DNA of 64,000 nt, from the NCBI GenBank assembly GCA_002717245.1, contig PBCY01000020.1, forward strand, positions 13,482-77,481. Reading direction: 5' to 3'. The stretch comes from Pelagibacteraceae bacterium. GTDB taxonomy: Bacteria > Pseudomonadota > Alphaproteobacteria > GCA-002720895. Within the stretch, counting starts at the first letter, position 1. Every line of letters starts with the position of its first letter. Made by a program: the position numbers and the translations under genes. Positions 16,466-25,861 of this stretch are shown piece by piece. The notes under the pieces were generated by a model. It was not told where the DNA came from. It did no database searches and was given only the letters and a program-made list of their open reading frames with translations.

Positions 16466-17698
16466 ATGACTGACAATAAATTAATAGATAAAATTGATAA
16501 TGACAACATCCCAACTTTTAGTGTATCTGAAATAACTAAAGAAATAACAGATTTACTTGAAGATAAATATAGTTATGTGAAGATAAAAGGAGAAATTTCA
16601 GGAGAAACCGGAAATAAATACCCTGAAATTTATTTTACACTTAAAGATGAAGAAAATGTTATTAGTGCAATAATAAAAAGAAATAAAATTCCTAATTTAA
16701 AATTCTTACCTGAAGATGGATTAGAGGTTGTTTGTATAGGAAAAATAACAGCTTACACAAAAAGAGATTCTAAATTTCAAATTGATGTTGATTTTATTTC
16801 TATAGAAGGAGAAGGCCAGCTCCTCAAAATGAAAGAAAAGTTACGAAAAAAATTAGAAATTGAGGGTCTTTTCGATAGTAAATACAAAAGAGATATCCCG
16901 CTTATTCCTGATAAAATAGGGATAATAACTTCACCTTCAGGATCAGTTATTAAAGATATGCAAAGAATTATTTTTGAAAGATTTTCTGTTCCTATAGATT
17001 TATTTAGAGCAACTGTCCAAGGTGACAAAGCAGTTAAAGATATTATTTCAGGAATAGAATATTTTAATAGTCAGAAAATTAATTTAAAACCTAATGTTAT
17101 TATAATTGCTCGGGGAGGAGGTAGTATAGAAGATTTATGGTGTTTTAATAATGAAGAATTAGCAAGATCAGTGTTTAATTCAAAAATACCTATTATTTCT
17201 GCTATTGGGCACGAGCCTGACATTAACATAATTGATTATGTTGCTGATTTAAGTTTAGCAACACCTTCGCATGCTGCTAAAAGGGTTGTTCCAGAAAGAA
17301 AAGAATTATTATTAAGAATAAAAAATATTGTTAATATTTTTGTAAATAATTCTTCAAATTATTTTTCTAATAAAAATAAAAAATTAGATTTATTGTTTAG
17401 TAAGTTAAAAAAACCTGATGTTTTATTAAATTTAGCTTTTAGTACTTTAAACAAAATTGAAAAAAAATTTATTGATTCAGAAAAAAAATTTTTTTGTTTA
17501 TTAAGTGATAAATTAAAAAATGAAGTAGGGAAATTAGAGATCGGTTCTCATCAAAATACATTAAAAAGGGGTTATACTTATATTAAAGATTCTAAAAATA
17601 ATTTATTCTTAAAGAGAGTTAAAAATATTAAAAACGAAACTAATTTAAAAATTACATTTTATGACGGAACTATTGATGCAATACCTAAAAAAAAATAG
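16466..17698 (+). CDS. xseA: Exodeoxyribonuclease VII large subunit
   Basis: I start this at the ATG giving MTDNKLIDKIDNDNIP (410 aa) instead of the upstream TTG of the ORF track. The extra 18 residues are hydrophobic and lie in the divergent promoter spacer. The N-terminal OB fold (FSVSEITKEITDLLEDKYSYVKIKGEISG) binds single-stranded DNA. The catalytic core shows KIGIITSPSGSVIKDM, IIIARGGGSIEDLWCFN and SAIGHEPDINIIDYVADLSLATPSHAA. Together with XseB it degrades single-stranded DNA. No xseB is in the window. Confidence 0.95.
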   Translation: MTDNKLIDKIDNDNIPTFSVSEITKEITDLLEDKYSYVKIKGEISGETGNKYPEIYFTLKDEENVISAIIKRNKIPNLKFLPEDGLEVVCIGKITAYTKRDSKFQIDVDFISIEGEGQLLKMKEKLRKKLEIEGLFDSKYKRDIPLIPDKIGIITSPSGSVIKDMQRIIFERFSVPIDLFRATVQGDKAVKDIISGIEYFNSQKINLKPNVIIIARGGGSIEDLWCFNNEELARSVFNSKIPIISAIGHEPDINIIDYVADLSLATPSHAAKRVVPERKELLLRIKNIVNIFVNNSSNYFSNKNKKLDLLFSKLKKPDVLLNLAFSTLNKIEKKFIDSEKKFFCLLSDKLKNEVGKLEIGSHQNTLKRGYTYIKDSKNNLFLKRVKNIKNETNLKITFYDGTIDAIPKKK

Positions 17699-18527
17699 TT
17701 TTTTTAAATATTTTTTCTTTTTAATTATTTTTTTTTGTAATACGCAAGTTTCTTACGCAAAAGTTTATTCAGATTTTTTAGATCTTGAAGGTAGCTTTAT
17801 GCAAGGAGGACTTTTATTTGGAAAAACTAAGCCAAAAAATAAAGTTTTTTTTAATGATAATAATATTTTTGTTAATCAAGAAGGAGATTTTGTTTTAGCT
17901 ATAGGAAGAGATCATAAATTAGAAAATTTAATTACAGTTCAAGGGTTAGAAAAAAAGGAAGTTCATAAAATAAAAATTTCTAAAAGAAAATATAAAATTC
18001 AAAGAATAGATGGGTTGCCAAAAAATAAAGTTACACCTAGCGAAGAGGAAATGAGAAGAATAAAGAAGGAATCTAAAAAGATTATAAAATCTAAGAATGT
18101 ATTTATTAATCAAACTTTATATAAAAGTGGATTTATTTGGCCAGTAAAAGGGATAGTAACAGGTGAATATGGTAATCAAAGAATTTTAAATGGAAAACCA
18201 CGTAGACCTCACTATGGATTAGATATAGCTGCTCCATCAGGAACAAAAATAGTTTCTCCTTCAGATGCAGAAGTTGTATTAACTTTAGAAGATAGCTTTT
18301 TTAATGGAAAAATGATTATTTTAAATCATGGATTGGGATTAAATTCAATATATTCACATTTAAAAAATATTCATGTAAAAGAAGGTGATAAAATTAAAAA
18401 AGGTAGCGTAATTGCAGAGGTAGGAAGTACTGGAAGATCTACAGGCCCTCATTTAGATTGGCGTATAAACGTTTATAGTAAAGCAGTTGACCCTCAGTTA
18501 TTATTATTAAATCAGCCAAAGTTTTAA
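17661..18527 (+). CDS. M23 (LytM-type) peptidoglycan endopeptidase-like protein
   Basis: A 288 aa exported protein with an N-terminal hydrophobic segment and a C-terminal M23 domain (about residues 155-280). Seen motifs are RPHYGLDIAAPSGT (H-x3-D zinc ligands), NSIYSHL, and STGPHLDWRINVY. In the last motif the usual HxH reads HLD, so one zinc ligand position is Asp. It overlaps xseA by 38 nt, or by 20 nt if the second ATG at 17679 is used. A periplasmic cell-wall hydrolase or regulator is likely. Whether the His-to-Asp change reduces activity is unknown. Confidence 0.88.
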   Translation: MTELLMQYLKKNSFFKYFFFLIIFFCNTQVSYAKVYSDFLDLEGSFMQGGLLFGKTKPKNKVFFNDNNIFVNQEGDFVLAIGRDHKLENLITVQGLEKKEVHKIKISKRKYKIQRIDGLPKNKVTPSEEEMRRIKKESKKIIKSKNVFINQTLYKSGFIWPVKGIVTGEYGNQRILNGKPRRPHYGLDIAAPSGTKIVSPSDAEVVLTLEDSFFNGKMIILNHGLGLNSIYSHLKNIHVKEGDKIKKGSVIAEVGSTGRSTGPHLDWRINVYSKAVDPQLLLLNQPKF

Positions 18528-18528
18528 T

Positions 18529-19395
18529 TTACCATCTTTTATGTAACCAAAGCCACTGGCCAGGATTTTTTCTTATCCACTTCTCCATTATTAAATTTAC
18601 TTCAGTCATTATTTCTAAAGGTGTTTTTTTTTTACCTTTTTTTATAATTTTTAGCGGATTATGAAAAGTAATTTTAAAGTTTGTGTTTTTTATTCTTTCA
18701 ACTTCAACAGGAACAACTAATGATTTTATTCTAAGGCATAATTGAGCTAAAGCATCAGATGTCATAGCAGGTTTATTAAAAAAAGGCACTTTAATCCCAT
18801 CATTCATTTTTTGGTCTATAACCAAACCAATGCTTCTTCCTTTTCTTAAAGAGTAAATTAGTTGTTTTGCTCCTTCTTTACCTTTAGGAGCCATAGGTAA
18901 ATTTGATCTTAAATATTTTATAAGAAAATTTACAATTGGATTATTTGGTCTTCTAAATATTGATAAAACTGGAACACCATTTTTAATAGATGCAATTGGT
19001 GAAATTTCCCAGTTTGCTAAATGACCTGAAAAAAAAATTGCAGGAGTTTTAGTTCTTTTAATTAGTAATAAATTCTTTTTTCCATAAACTTGGATTTTAT
19101 TATTTTTTTCTGGATCTAATTTTGATAAATGAGGATATTCTCCTAAAACTTTACCTAAATTTTCCCACATATCTTTTATAATATTTTTTATTTCTTGTTC
19201 ATTTTTTTCTGGCATTACTTTTTTTATATTATTGTATGCTTTTTTTGTAACTCCTAGTTTAGGCCCGATTAAAGATGCAAATTTTCCCATTAAAAAAGAT
19301 GAAACATTTAATGGTAATATTTTTAAAATAATAAATAAAAATAAAAGTAAAAAACCTTCTATAAAGTAGAGAAATATTTTAAATAGTTTATACAA
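18529..19395 (-). CDS. lpxL: Lipid A biosynthesis acyltransferase (LpxL/HtrB family)
   Basis: A 288 aa membrane-anchored acyltransferase with an N-terminal hydrophobic helix. The catalytic H-x4-E motif is SGHLANWE at about residues 127-134. RSIGLVIDQKMNDGIKVPFF and the tryptophan-rich end PGQWLWLHKRW are typical of the LpxL/LpxM family. It adds a secondary fatty acid to lipid A. Its start overlaps the 3' end of lpxK by 8 nt, and both follow DUF374 and msbA, so it belongs to a lipid A operon. Which acyl position it modifies is not known. Confidence 0.85.
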   Translation of the reverse strand: MYKLFKIFLYFIEGFLLLFLFIILKILPLNVSSFLMGKFASLIGPKLGVTKKAYNNIKKVMPEKNEQEIKNIIKDMWENLGKVLGEYPHLSKLDPEKNNKIQVYGKKNLLLIKRTKTPAIFFSGHLANWEISPIASIKNGVPVLSIFRRPNNPIVNFLIKYLRSNLPMAPKGKEGAKQLIYSLRKGRSIGLVIDQKMNDGIKVPFFNKPAMTSDALAQLCLRIKSLVVPVEVERIKNTNFKITFHNPLKIIKKGKKKTPLEIMTEVNLIMEKWIRKNPGQWLWLHKRW

Positions 19396-20392
19396 TTTTT
19401 TTTTTCTTTAAAAAATTAATAAAAAAATCTTTTTCTTTTAATTTTAGTTCTAAATTAAGAAATAATATTTTTTTTCTTTGTTTTGCATCAATTCTTTGTT
19501 CATCTTTTAATGTAGAAACAAGTATTGAATTGTTTTTTTTTGCATAATTTATTAAGTAATTAATTTTTTCTTTACTAAAATTATAATGATCTGGGAAAGG
19601 GAAAAATTTTATAATATTTAATTTTTTTTTGCGTAAAGAATCTAGAAATTTTTCAGGTCTTCCTATACCAGAAAAACCTATTATTTTTTTATTTTTTACT
19701 TTTTCGTATTTGTTTATTTCAGAATTGATATGAAAAACAGGAATTTTTTTTTTTATTTTTTCTTTTATATTATTTTCATCTTTGTTAAATAAAATTAATA
19801 CATCTGATTTTTTTAATCCTGAATTAATAGATTCTCTTAAAGGCCCTGCTGGTAAAATTAATTCATTACCAAATCCAAAGCCACCATCAACAATCATAAT
19901 TTTTAAATCTTGATAAAGAGAATTATTTTGTAAACCATCATCAAGTATAATTAAATCAGCACCATCTAAAGTGGCCATAAGAGCTCCTTCATATTTATTT
20001 TTCGATACCCATGTTGTTGCTGATTGAGAAAGGATTAATGCTTCATCTCCCACATCTTTAAAAGTGTGTTTATTTTTATCTACTTTTATTGGCCCATTTA
20101 ATTTACCTAAGTAACCCCTAGTAACGATATGAATGTTTATTTTTTTTTTTAATAAATTAGTTAAATATATTACAAAAGGTGTCTTGCCAGATCCTCCAGC
20201 ATTTATATTACCAACACAAATAACAGGTATACCAACTTTTTTTTTATTTTTTTTGATAACTTTAGAAATAATTAAATATAAAAAACTTAGAGGTAATAAA
20301 AAAATAATAATAATCTTTCCAAATATATTATTATTTTTTTTCCAAAAATTTGGATAGCCTGATTTAAATAATATTAAAAATTTTTGTAACAA
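19388..20392 (-). CDS. lpxK: Tetraacyldisaccharide 4'-kinase
   Basis: A 334 aa inner-membrane kinase that phosphorylates the lipid A disaccharide. The P-loop region VICVGNINAGGSGKTPFVIYL is diagnostic. Also seen are VTRGYLG, GDEALILSQ, LDDGLQNNSLYQDLKIMIVD and LPAGPLRE, all conserved in LpxK. An N-terminal membrane helix (about residues 27-43) anchors it. In many alphaproteobacteria waaA/kdtA lies just upstream; here DUF374 does. The 8 nt overlap with lpxL shows operon structure. Confidence 0.95.
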   Translation of the reverse strand: MLQKFLILFKSGYPNFWKKNNNIFGKIIIIFLLPLSFLYLIISKVIKKNKKKVGIPVICVGNINAGGSGKTPFVIYLTNLLKKKINIHIVTRGYLGKLNGPIKVDKNKHTFKDVGDEALILSQSATTWVSKNKYEGALMATLDGADLIILDDGLQNNSLYQDLKIMIVDGGFGFGNELILPAGPLRESINSGLKKSDVLILFNKDENNIKEKIKKKIPVFHINSEINKYEKVKNKKIIGFSGIGRPEKFLDSLRKKKLNIIKFFPFPDHYNFSKEKINYLINYAKKNNSILVSTLKDEQRIDAKQRKKILFLNLELKLKEKDFFINFLKKKKIV

Positions 20393-20407
20393 TGTAAATT
20401 TTATATT

Positions 20408-21079
20408 TTAATTACAGTAATGATCTGCTTCTTTAGTTAATTTTAAAAGAATTTTTTCTAATTTATTAGATAATTTTAAGTCCTCTTCTTTAGTAATTTT
20501 TTTCTTTATTTTTAATGGTTCGCCCCAAGCAAAACATCCTTTTCCAAATGGTAAAGCAACTAAGAATTTATCCCAACTTTTTAAAAAGAATTTATTTTTT
20601 ACTGAACATGATAAAGGAAGAATTTTAAAACCTGTTAAGCTGGCAATTTTTATTATTGCAGAATTTATTTTCATTTTTGGTCCTCTTGGCCCATCTGGAG
20701 TAATTCCTACTGATTGACCTGATTTTAAACTTTCAATAATATTTCTAATTGCTTTAGTTCCCCCTTTAGACGTTGAACCGTGAATAGTATTAATACCAAA
20801 ATATTTAACAGTTTTTGAAATTAATTGCCCATCTGGATGTTCACTAATTAACATATTTATTTTTTTTTCTTTTTTCCATGATAATGGCATCATTAATAAT
20901 CTTCCATGCCAAAAGCATAAAATAAAATTTTCATTATTTTTCCAAAGTGTATCAGCATGTTTTTTATTTAAATACTTCCATTTTAAAGTTAATGATACAA
21001 ATTTTATATATTTTGAAGCTATCCAGCATATAAAACTATATGCTAATTTTGTTCTAAGAATTTTTTTATAGCTAAACAC
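20408..21079 (-). CDS. DUF374 lysophospholipid acyltransferase-family protein
   Basis: A 223 aa protein with FCFWHGRLLMMPLSW, ISEHPDGQLISKTVKYFGI, HGSTSKGGTKAIRNI and GITPDGPRGPKMK, the pattern of DUF374 proteins, which belong to the LPLAT acyltransferase superfamily. WHGRLLMMP takes the place of the H-x4-D catalytic block seen in other LPLATs. In alphaproteobacteria DUF374 typically precedes kdtA and lpxK; here it precedes lpxK directly. An envelope lipid role is inferred from context; the reaction is not established. Confidence 0.85.
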   Translation of the reverse strand: MFSYKKILRTKLAYSFICWIASKYIKFVSLTLKWKYLNKKHADTLWKNNENFILCFWHGRLLMMPLSWKKEKKINMLISEHPDGQLISKTVKYFGINTIHGSTSKGGTKAIRNIIESLKSGQSVGITPDGPRGPKMKINSAIIKIASLTGFKILPLSCSVKNKFFLKSWDKFLVALPFGKGCFAWGEPLKIKKKITKEEDLKLSNKLEKILLKLTKEADHYCN

Positions 21080-21086
21080 TTATAAA

Positions 21087-22895
21087 CTAAATTTTTTTGT
21101 CTATATAATCTTTTAAATTTACGATTTTATTTGTTGAACTTTTTTGGCCAGCAAATTGAAGTTTATATAATTTTGAATATAGGCCTTTATTTTTCATTAA
21201 GGCTTTATGATTCCCTTTTTCTAATACTTTTCCATTATCAATAACATAAATTAAATTAGCATCTAAGATTGTTGAGAGTCTATGAGCTATAACTAAGGTA
21301 GTTTTATTTCTCATTAATTTTTTTAAACTTTTTTGTATATCTTTTTCTGAATTTGAATCCAATGATGCAGTAGCTTCATCTAACAATAAAATTGGGGCAT
21401 CTTTTAAAATAGCTCTAGCAATTGCTATTTTTTGTCTTTGACCTCCTGATAATTGTATTCCATGTTCTCCAACTATAGATCTATATCCGTTTTTAAAAGA
21501 AATTATAAATTCATGTGCATCAGCTTTTTTTGCTGCTTCTATTAATTGTTTTTCTGAACAATTTGGATTTCCATAAGCTATATTAGCGCGTATAGTATCA
21601 TCAAACAAAGTTACTTCTTGACTAACTAAAGCTATTTTTTCTCTTAAACTTTGTATTTTGTAATTTTTTATATCTTTTTTATCAACTAAAATTAAGCCTT
21701 TTTGTGTATCATAAAATCTTGGAATTAAATTAAGAATAGTAGATTTACCTGCCCCTGTTTTTCCTACTAAGGCTACAGTTTTTCCTCCAGGAATTTTTAA
21801 ATTAATATTATTTAATGCATGAGATGATTTAGAACCATATGAAAACCTGACTTTTTTAAATTCTATTTCACCTTTTTTATGTATGTATTTTTTTGAATTA
21901 GGTTTGTCAGATATTTCAGGTTTTTGATCAAGTAGTTGAAAAATTCTATCAGCAGCAGCTAAGCCATCTTGTATATTTACATTAAAATTTGCTAATCTTT
22001 TTAATGGCTGATATGCCATTAAAAGAGCAGTTATAAATGAAAAAAATGTACCTGGAGTTGTAGTTCCACTTATTACTTTTGAACCACCATAAAAAATTAC
22101 TAATGCTATAGCAATTCCTCCAAGAGATTCTAAAATAGGACGAGTTCTTGATCTAACTCTTACAGATTTGTATATTAAATTAAATAAGTCTTCAACAATT
22201 TTTTTTGCTCTCTTTTTTTCATATTTTTGCATTGTATATGCTTTAACATATCTAGCGCTTTGAAAAATTTGACTAAGAAGGCTAGCAAAAGATCCGATTT
22301 CATGTTGTGTAGATGTTGAAATTTTTCTTATTTTTCTTCCAATATAAAGTATTGGCAGTACTGCAGCTGGAAAAACAAAAAAAGCAATAATTGCTAGAAA
22401 CCAATCTTGATAAAACATTAATGCAACTAAAAAAGTTAATGTCATAGTATCTTTAGCAATTCCTGTAAGTGCTGTAGATACTGAAGCTCTTAATAATCCT
22501 ACATCATAAGTAAATCGTGATATTAATTTTCCTGATGAGGTGTTATGAAAAAAATTTAAATCTGCATTCATTAAATGAGAGAATAATCTGTATCTTACAT
22601 CTGAAATAATTCTTTCTCCCGAGTATTCCATAAAGATAGATTCGCCATATGACGCTACTCCTTTAACTATCGCTATTGTCATAACTGCAATTGGTACTAG
22701 AAGCAGTAATTGAGCATTTTTATTTAAGAAAACTTCATCTAAAACAGGCTGCATTAACCAAGCATTAGTAGCAGTTGCTGCTGAAACTACAGCCATACAT
22801 AGTGCAGCAAGTAATAATTTGCCAAAATAAGGTCTTACATGTTCTTTTATTAATCTTTTAATGAGTTTAATACTTTTTTCGCTTTTAATTTGCAT
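21087..22895 (-). CDS. msbA: MsbA-type lipid A/lipid ABC exporter
   Basis: A 602 aa half-transporter with fused domains. Six membrane helices occupy roughly residues 20-310 and an ATPase domain occupies 345-580. The ATPase shows Walker A GKTGAGKST, the Q-loop ALVSQEVTLFDDTIRANIAYG, signature LSGGQRQ, and Walker B ILLLDEATASLDS. As a homodimer, MsbA flips lipid A core across the inner membrane. Being first in the run msbA-DUF374-lpxK-lpxL supports this substrate. Exporters of this subfamily are similar in sequence, so the lipid A assignment rests partly on context. Confidence 0.9.
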   Translation of the reverse strand: MQIKSEKSIKLIKRLIKEHVRPYFGKLLLAALCMAVVSAATATNAWLMQPVLDEVFLNKNAQLLLLVPIAVMTIAIVKGVASYGESIFMEYSGERIISDVRYRLFSHLMNADLNFFHNTSSGKLISRFTYDVGLLRASVSTALTGIAKDTMTLTFLVALMFYQDWFLAIIAFFVFPAAVLPILYIGRKIRKISTSTQHEIGSFASLLSQIFQSARYVKAYTMQKYEKKRAKKIVEDLFNLIYKSVRVRSRTRPILESLGGIAIALVIFYGGSKVISGTTTPGTFFSFITALLMAYQPLKRLANFNVNIQDGLAAADRIFQLLDQKPEISDKPNSKKYIHKKGEIEFKKVRFSYGSKSSHALNNINLKIPGGKTVALVGKTGAGKSTILNLIPRFYDTQKGLILVDKKDIKNYKIQSLREKIALVSQEVTLFDDTIRANIAYGNPNCSEKQLIEAAKKADAHEFIISFKNGYRSIVGEHGIQLSGGQRQKIAIARAILKDAPILLLDEATASLDSNSEKDIQKSLKKLMRNKTTLVIAHRLSTILDANLIYVIDNGKVLEKGNHKALMKNKGLYSKLYKLQFAGQKSSTNKIVNLKDYIDKKI

Positions 22896-22900
22896 AAATA

Positions 22901-24238
22901 TTATCCAGCTACTGTCATATTTTCAATAAGCATAGTTGGTGAATTTAATCCTTGTTTAAATTCAAGATCATCAGCTAAAATAATTCTTTTAAACATTTCA
23001 TTAAGATTGTCTGCAATTGTTATTTCGTTTATAGGATATGTTATTTCACCTTTATCTATCCAAAATCCTGAGCCACCTCTACTGTAATCACCGTTTATTA
23101 AATTAACACTTGACCCCATTAATTCTGTTAAATAGATACCTTTTTTAATATTACCAATTAAATTTTTTTTTGAAATATTTCCTGGTTCAAAATAAAGGTT
23201 AGTTGGATTTGGTGAAGGAGGGCTAGATATGCCTCTTGATGCATGTCCAGTTGATTTTAATTTTAATTGTTTAGCGGTAGATAAATCTAAAATCCATGTT
23301 TTTAATTCACCATTTTTTACAATTTCTGTTTTTTTAGTTTCTAAACCTTCACCATCAAATGGTTTAGATTGCAAACCACCTTTTTTTAAAGGGTTATCAA
23401 CTATATTAATATTTTCTGAAAATATTTTTTTATTTAATTTTTTTTTTAAAAAACTCGTACCTCTAGCAATAGAATTTCCATTTATAGAACTTGATAAATA
23501 TCTTAAAAAGCTATTAGCAACTCTAGGAGAAAAAATAACTGGAATTTTAGAAGTTTTAATTTTTCTTGGTTTAAGTCTTTTTACAGCTTTTTCGCCAGCT
23601 TTTTTTCCAACTATTGATGGTTTTATTAAATCTTTTTCAGAAACACTACTTGCAAATTCATATTCTCTTTCCATAGATGTACCTTTTCCAGCAATCAATA
23701 CTACATAAATGCTATAATTAGAGGATTGATAATTTACATTTAAACCATTGCTATTGAATAAATGTATTTTTGATTTGTTCCAACCAATCTCTGATCCTTC
23801 TGAGTTAGTTACACCATTAACATTTAATCCAGCTTTCTCAGCTTCAATTACTTTATTTTTTAAAGAATTAATTGATGGTTCTTTATTTTCTAAAATATTA
23901 AGATTTGGTATTTTTTTTATCAAATCTTTTTTTTCAGCAATTGAGCAGTAAGGGTCTTTAGGTACAGCTTTTACCATATTTGAAGCTTTATAAACTAATT
24001 CTTCAAGACTTTTATTACTTAAATCATTTGACGAAACAATAACTTGTTTTTTATTTTTTATAAATCTTAAACCCAAGTCATTACTTTCTGATCTTTCTAA
24101 TTTTTCTATTTTTTTTAATCTACAACCAACGTCAATATTTGTATTTTCAACATAAACAACATCTACATCTTCAGCCCCAGCTTTTTTTGATTTTTTAATT
24201 AAATAATCAGCTTTTTCATTTATTTGTGTTTTGTTCAT
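22901..24238 (-). CDS. pmbA: PmbA/TldE metalloprotease partner
   Basis: A 445 aa PmbA/TldE protein, the non-zinc partner of TldD; the two form a heterodimer that degrades unfolded peptides and matures some RiPP peptides. Typical segments are NDLGLRFIKNKKQV near residue 50, IPVIFSPRVANSFL, KPFDGEGLETKKTEIVKNGEL, and the C-terminal SRGGSGFWIDKGEITYPINEITIA. No HExxxH is present, as expected. The partner TldD lies 3.3 kb away on the same strand. It is placed between ubiA and msbA. Confidence 0.93.
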   Translation of the reverse strand: MNKTQINEKADYLIKKSKKAGAEDVDVVYVENTNIDVGCRLKKIEKLERSESNDLGLRFIKNKKQVIVSSNDLSNKSLEELVYKASNMVKAVPKDPYCSIAEKKDLIKKIPNLNILENKEPSINSLKNKVIEAEKAGLNVNGVTNSEGSEIGWNKSKIHLFNSNGLNVNYQSSNYSIYVVLIAGKGTSMEREYEFASSVSEKDLIKPSIVGKKAGEKAVKRLKPRKIKTSKIPVIFSPRVANSFLRYLSSSINGNSIARGTSFLKKKLNKKIFSENINIVDNPLKKGGLQSKPFDGEGLETKKTEIVKNGELKTWILDLSTAKQLKLKSTGHASRGISSPPSPNPTNLYFEPGNISKKNLIGNIKKGIYLTELMGSSVNLINGDYSRGGSGFWIDKGEITYPINEITIADNLNEMFKRIILADDLEFKQGLNSPTMLIENMTVAG

Positions 24239-24256
24239 TTTAAAAATATATAAATA

Positions 24257-25117
24257 TTATATATAGTTAAATAATAATCCAATTGTTATAAAAAAACCGT
24301 ACCATGAGTTCATTTTAAAAATTTTCATAAAATTATTAGATTTTGATTTTTTTATTTTATGAAATTCATTTAAAATAATTAGTGCATATAATATTACTAT
24401 AAAGTAAAAAATTTTATCAAAATCATTTAATATTCCTATAAATGTAAACATACAGACAAAAAGTATATAAAAAACCATTATCCAAAAAGTTATATTATTT
24501 TCTAAATATATTGCTAGCGATTTTATTCCAATTTTTTTATCATCTTTTAAATCTTGATAAGCGTAAATTGTGTCGTAACCTAAAGTCCAAAAAATACAAG
24601 TTAAATATAATAATAAACATTTATAATCAAATTCTCCATTAGCAGCTGTCCATGAGATTAGAACACTAAAATTAAAAACAATAGCAAGAAAAACTTGAGG
24701 AAAATAAGTATATCTTTTCATAAAAGGGTAAAGTAAGACTAAAGGAAAAGCGGCAAAACCTAGTAAAATACATATTGGATTTAAGGTTAATAATATTGAA
24801 AGGCCAATAGATATAAAAATTATAAATAATATTATTGCATCAGTGACTTCTAAATCTTCAGATGCTAAAGGTCTAAATTTTGTTCTTTTAACATTTTTGT
24901 CAAATTTTTTATCTATTATATCGTTTATTATACATCCTGCAGATCTCATTATAAAAGAACCGTATGAAAATAAAAAAATTAGATAAATATTAATTTCTTT
25001 TAATACAATTAATATTGACCAAATTGCTGGAAACATTAATAACATAATTCCAGTTGGTTGATTTATTCTTATTAGAATAAGAAACTTTTTTAAGTAATAT
25101 AAAATATATTTAAACAT
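24257..25117 (-). CDS. ubiA: 4-hydroxybenzoate polyprenyltransferase
   Basis: A 286 aa integral membrane prenyltransferase that attaches the isoprenoid tail to 4-hydroxybenzoate in ubiquinone synthesis. Two Mg-diphosphate-binding motifs are visible: NDIIDKKFDKNVKRTKFRPLAS (NDxxDxxxD) near residue 65 and YAYQDLKDDKKIGIKSLA in the second half. The N-terminal INQPTGIMLLMFPAIWSI is typical of UbiA. Its ATG is only 6 bp from the divergent rsmE start, so the promoters must overlap coding sequence. Ubiquinone links to the ETF-QO, bc1 and oxidase genes in this window. Confidence 0.94.
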   Translation of the reverse strand: MFKYILYYLKKFLILIRINQPTGIMLLMFPAIWSILIVLKEINIYLIFLFSYGSFIMRSAGCIINDIIDKKFDKNVKRTKFRPLASEDLEVTDAIILFIIFISIGLSILLTLNPICILLGFAAFPLVLLYPFMKRYTYFPQVFLAIVFNFSVLISWTAANGEFDYKCLLLYLTCIFWTLGYDTIYAYQDLKDDKKIGIKSLAIYLENNITFWIMVFYILFVCMFTFIGILNDFDKIFYFIVILYALIILNEFHKIKKSKSNNFMKIFKMNSWYGFFITIGLLFNYI

Positions 25118-25123
25118 AAAAAT

Positions 25124-25861
25124 TTGAAAGATATTCTGCCATTAAAACGATTATTTATAAAGACTGAACTTAAAGAGAAATCTTTAGTTAATCTATCAAC
25201 TTCTAATACACATTATATATCAAATGTTTTAAGAATAAGAGAAAAACAAAAAATTTCTGTTTTTAATGGAATTCAAGGAGAATGGGAAGGAATTATAAAA
25301 AGTTTAAATAAAAAGAAAGGGGAAATAATAATTGAAAAACAAATAGAAAAACAAGAAAAAGAAAATTTAATTAATTTGATTTATACTCCAATAAAAGGTC
25401 AAAGAAATTATTATTTAATAGAAAAAATAACCGAGCTTGGTGTTACAAATATCTATCCAGTTATTTCAGAACGATCTGTTATTAAAAAATTTAATTATAA
25501 GAAAGCTGTTGCGTGTTCAATAGCTGCCTCTCAGCAATCTGGAAGACTGTCTGTTCCAAAAATACATGAAATTAAAGATTTAAAAAAATTATTAAATATT
25601 TGGAATAAAAAAGATCAAATTATATTTTGCGATGAAACAGAAGAAAAAAAATTATTTGTTGATTTATTTAAATCAGAAAGAGAAAAACAAATAAATAGTT
25701 TACTTATTGGACCAGAAGGAGGATTCTCCATAACTGAAAAAAATTTTTTAGAAAAATTAAATTATATTTATGGAGTAAGTTTAGGTAAAAGAATTTTAAG
25801 AGCTGATACAGCTGCAATAACTGCTTTATCTTTATTAATAGGTGAAAAATATTTGAAATGA
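25124..25861 (+). CDS. rsmE: 16S rRNA (uracil1498-N3)-methyltransferase
   Basis: A 245 aa SPOUT-family methyltransferase acting on U1498 of 16S rRNA. The N-terminal PUA-like part has HYISNVLRIREKQKISVFNG. The trefoil-knot SAM site shows LIGPEGGFSITEKNFL and VSLGKRILRADTAAITALSLL. A TTG start is used because the family N-terminus (LPLKRLFI) begins right after it. It overlaps gshA by 4 nt (ATGA). The ubiA-rsmE-gshA neighbourhood is conserved in alphaproteobacteria. Confidence 0.94.
   Translation: MKDILPLKRLFIKTELKEKSLVNLSTSNTHYISNVLRIREKQKISVFNGIQGEWEGIIKSLNKKKGEIIIEKQIEKQEKENLINLIYTPIKGQRNYYLIEKITELGVTNIYPVISERSVIKKFNYKKAVACSIAASQQSGRLSVPKIHEIKDLKKLLNIWNKKDQIIFCDETEEKKLFVDLFKSEREKQINSLLIGPEGGFSITEKNFLEKLNYIYGVSLGKRILRADTAAITALSLLIGEKYLK

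Noticed and set aside
23229-23708. 159 aa plus-strand ORF inside pmbA
   Set aside because: Antisense shadow of the well-supported pmbA gene; no family signature or ribosome site.
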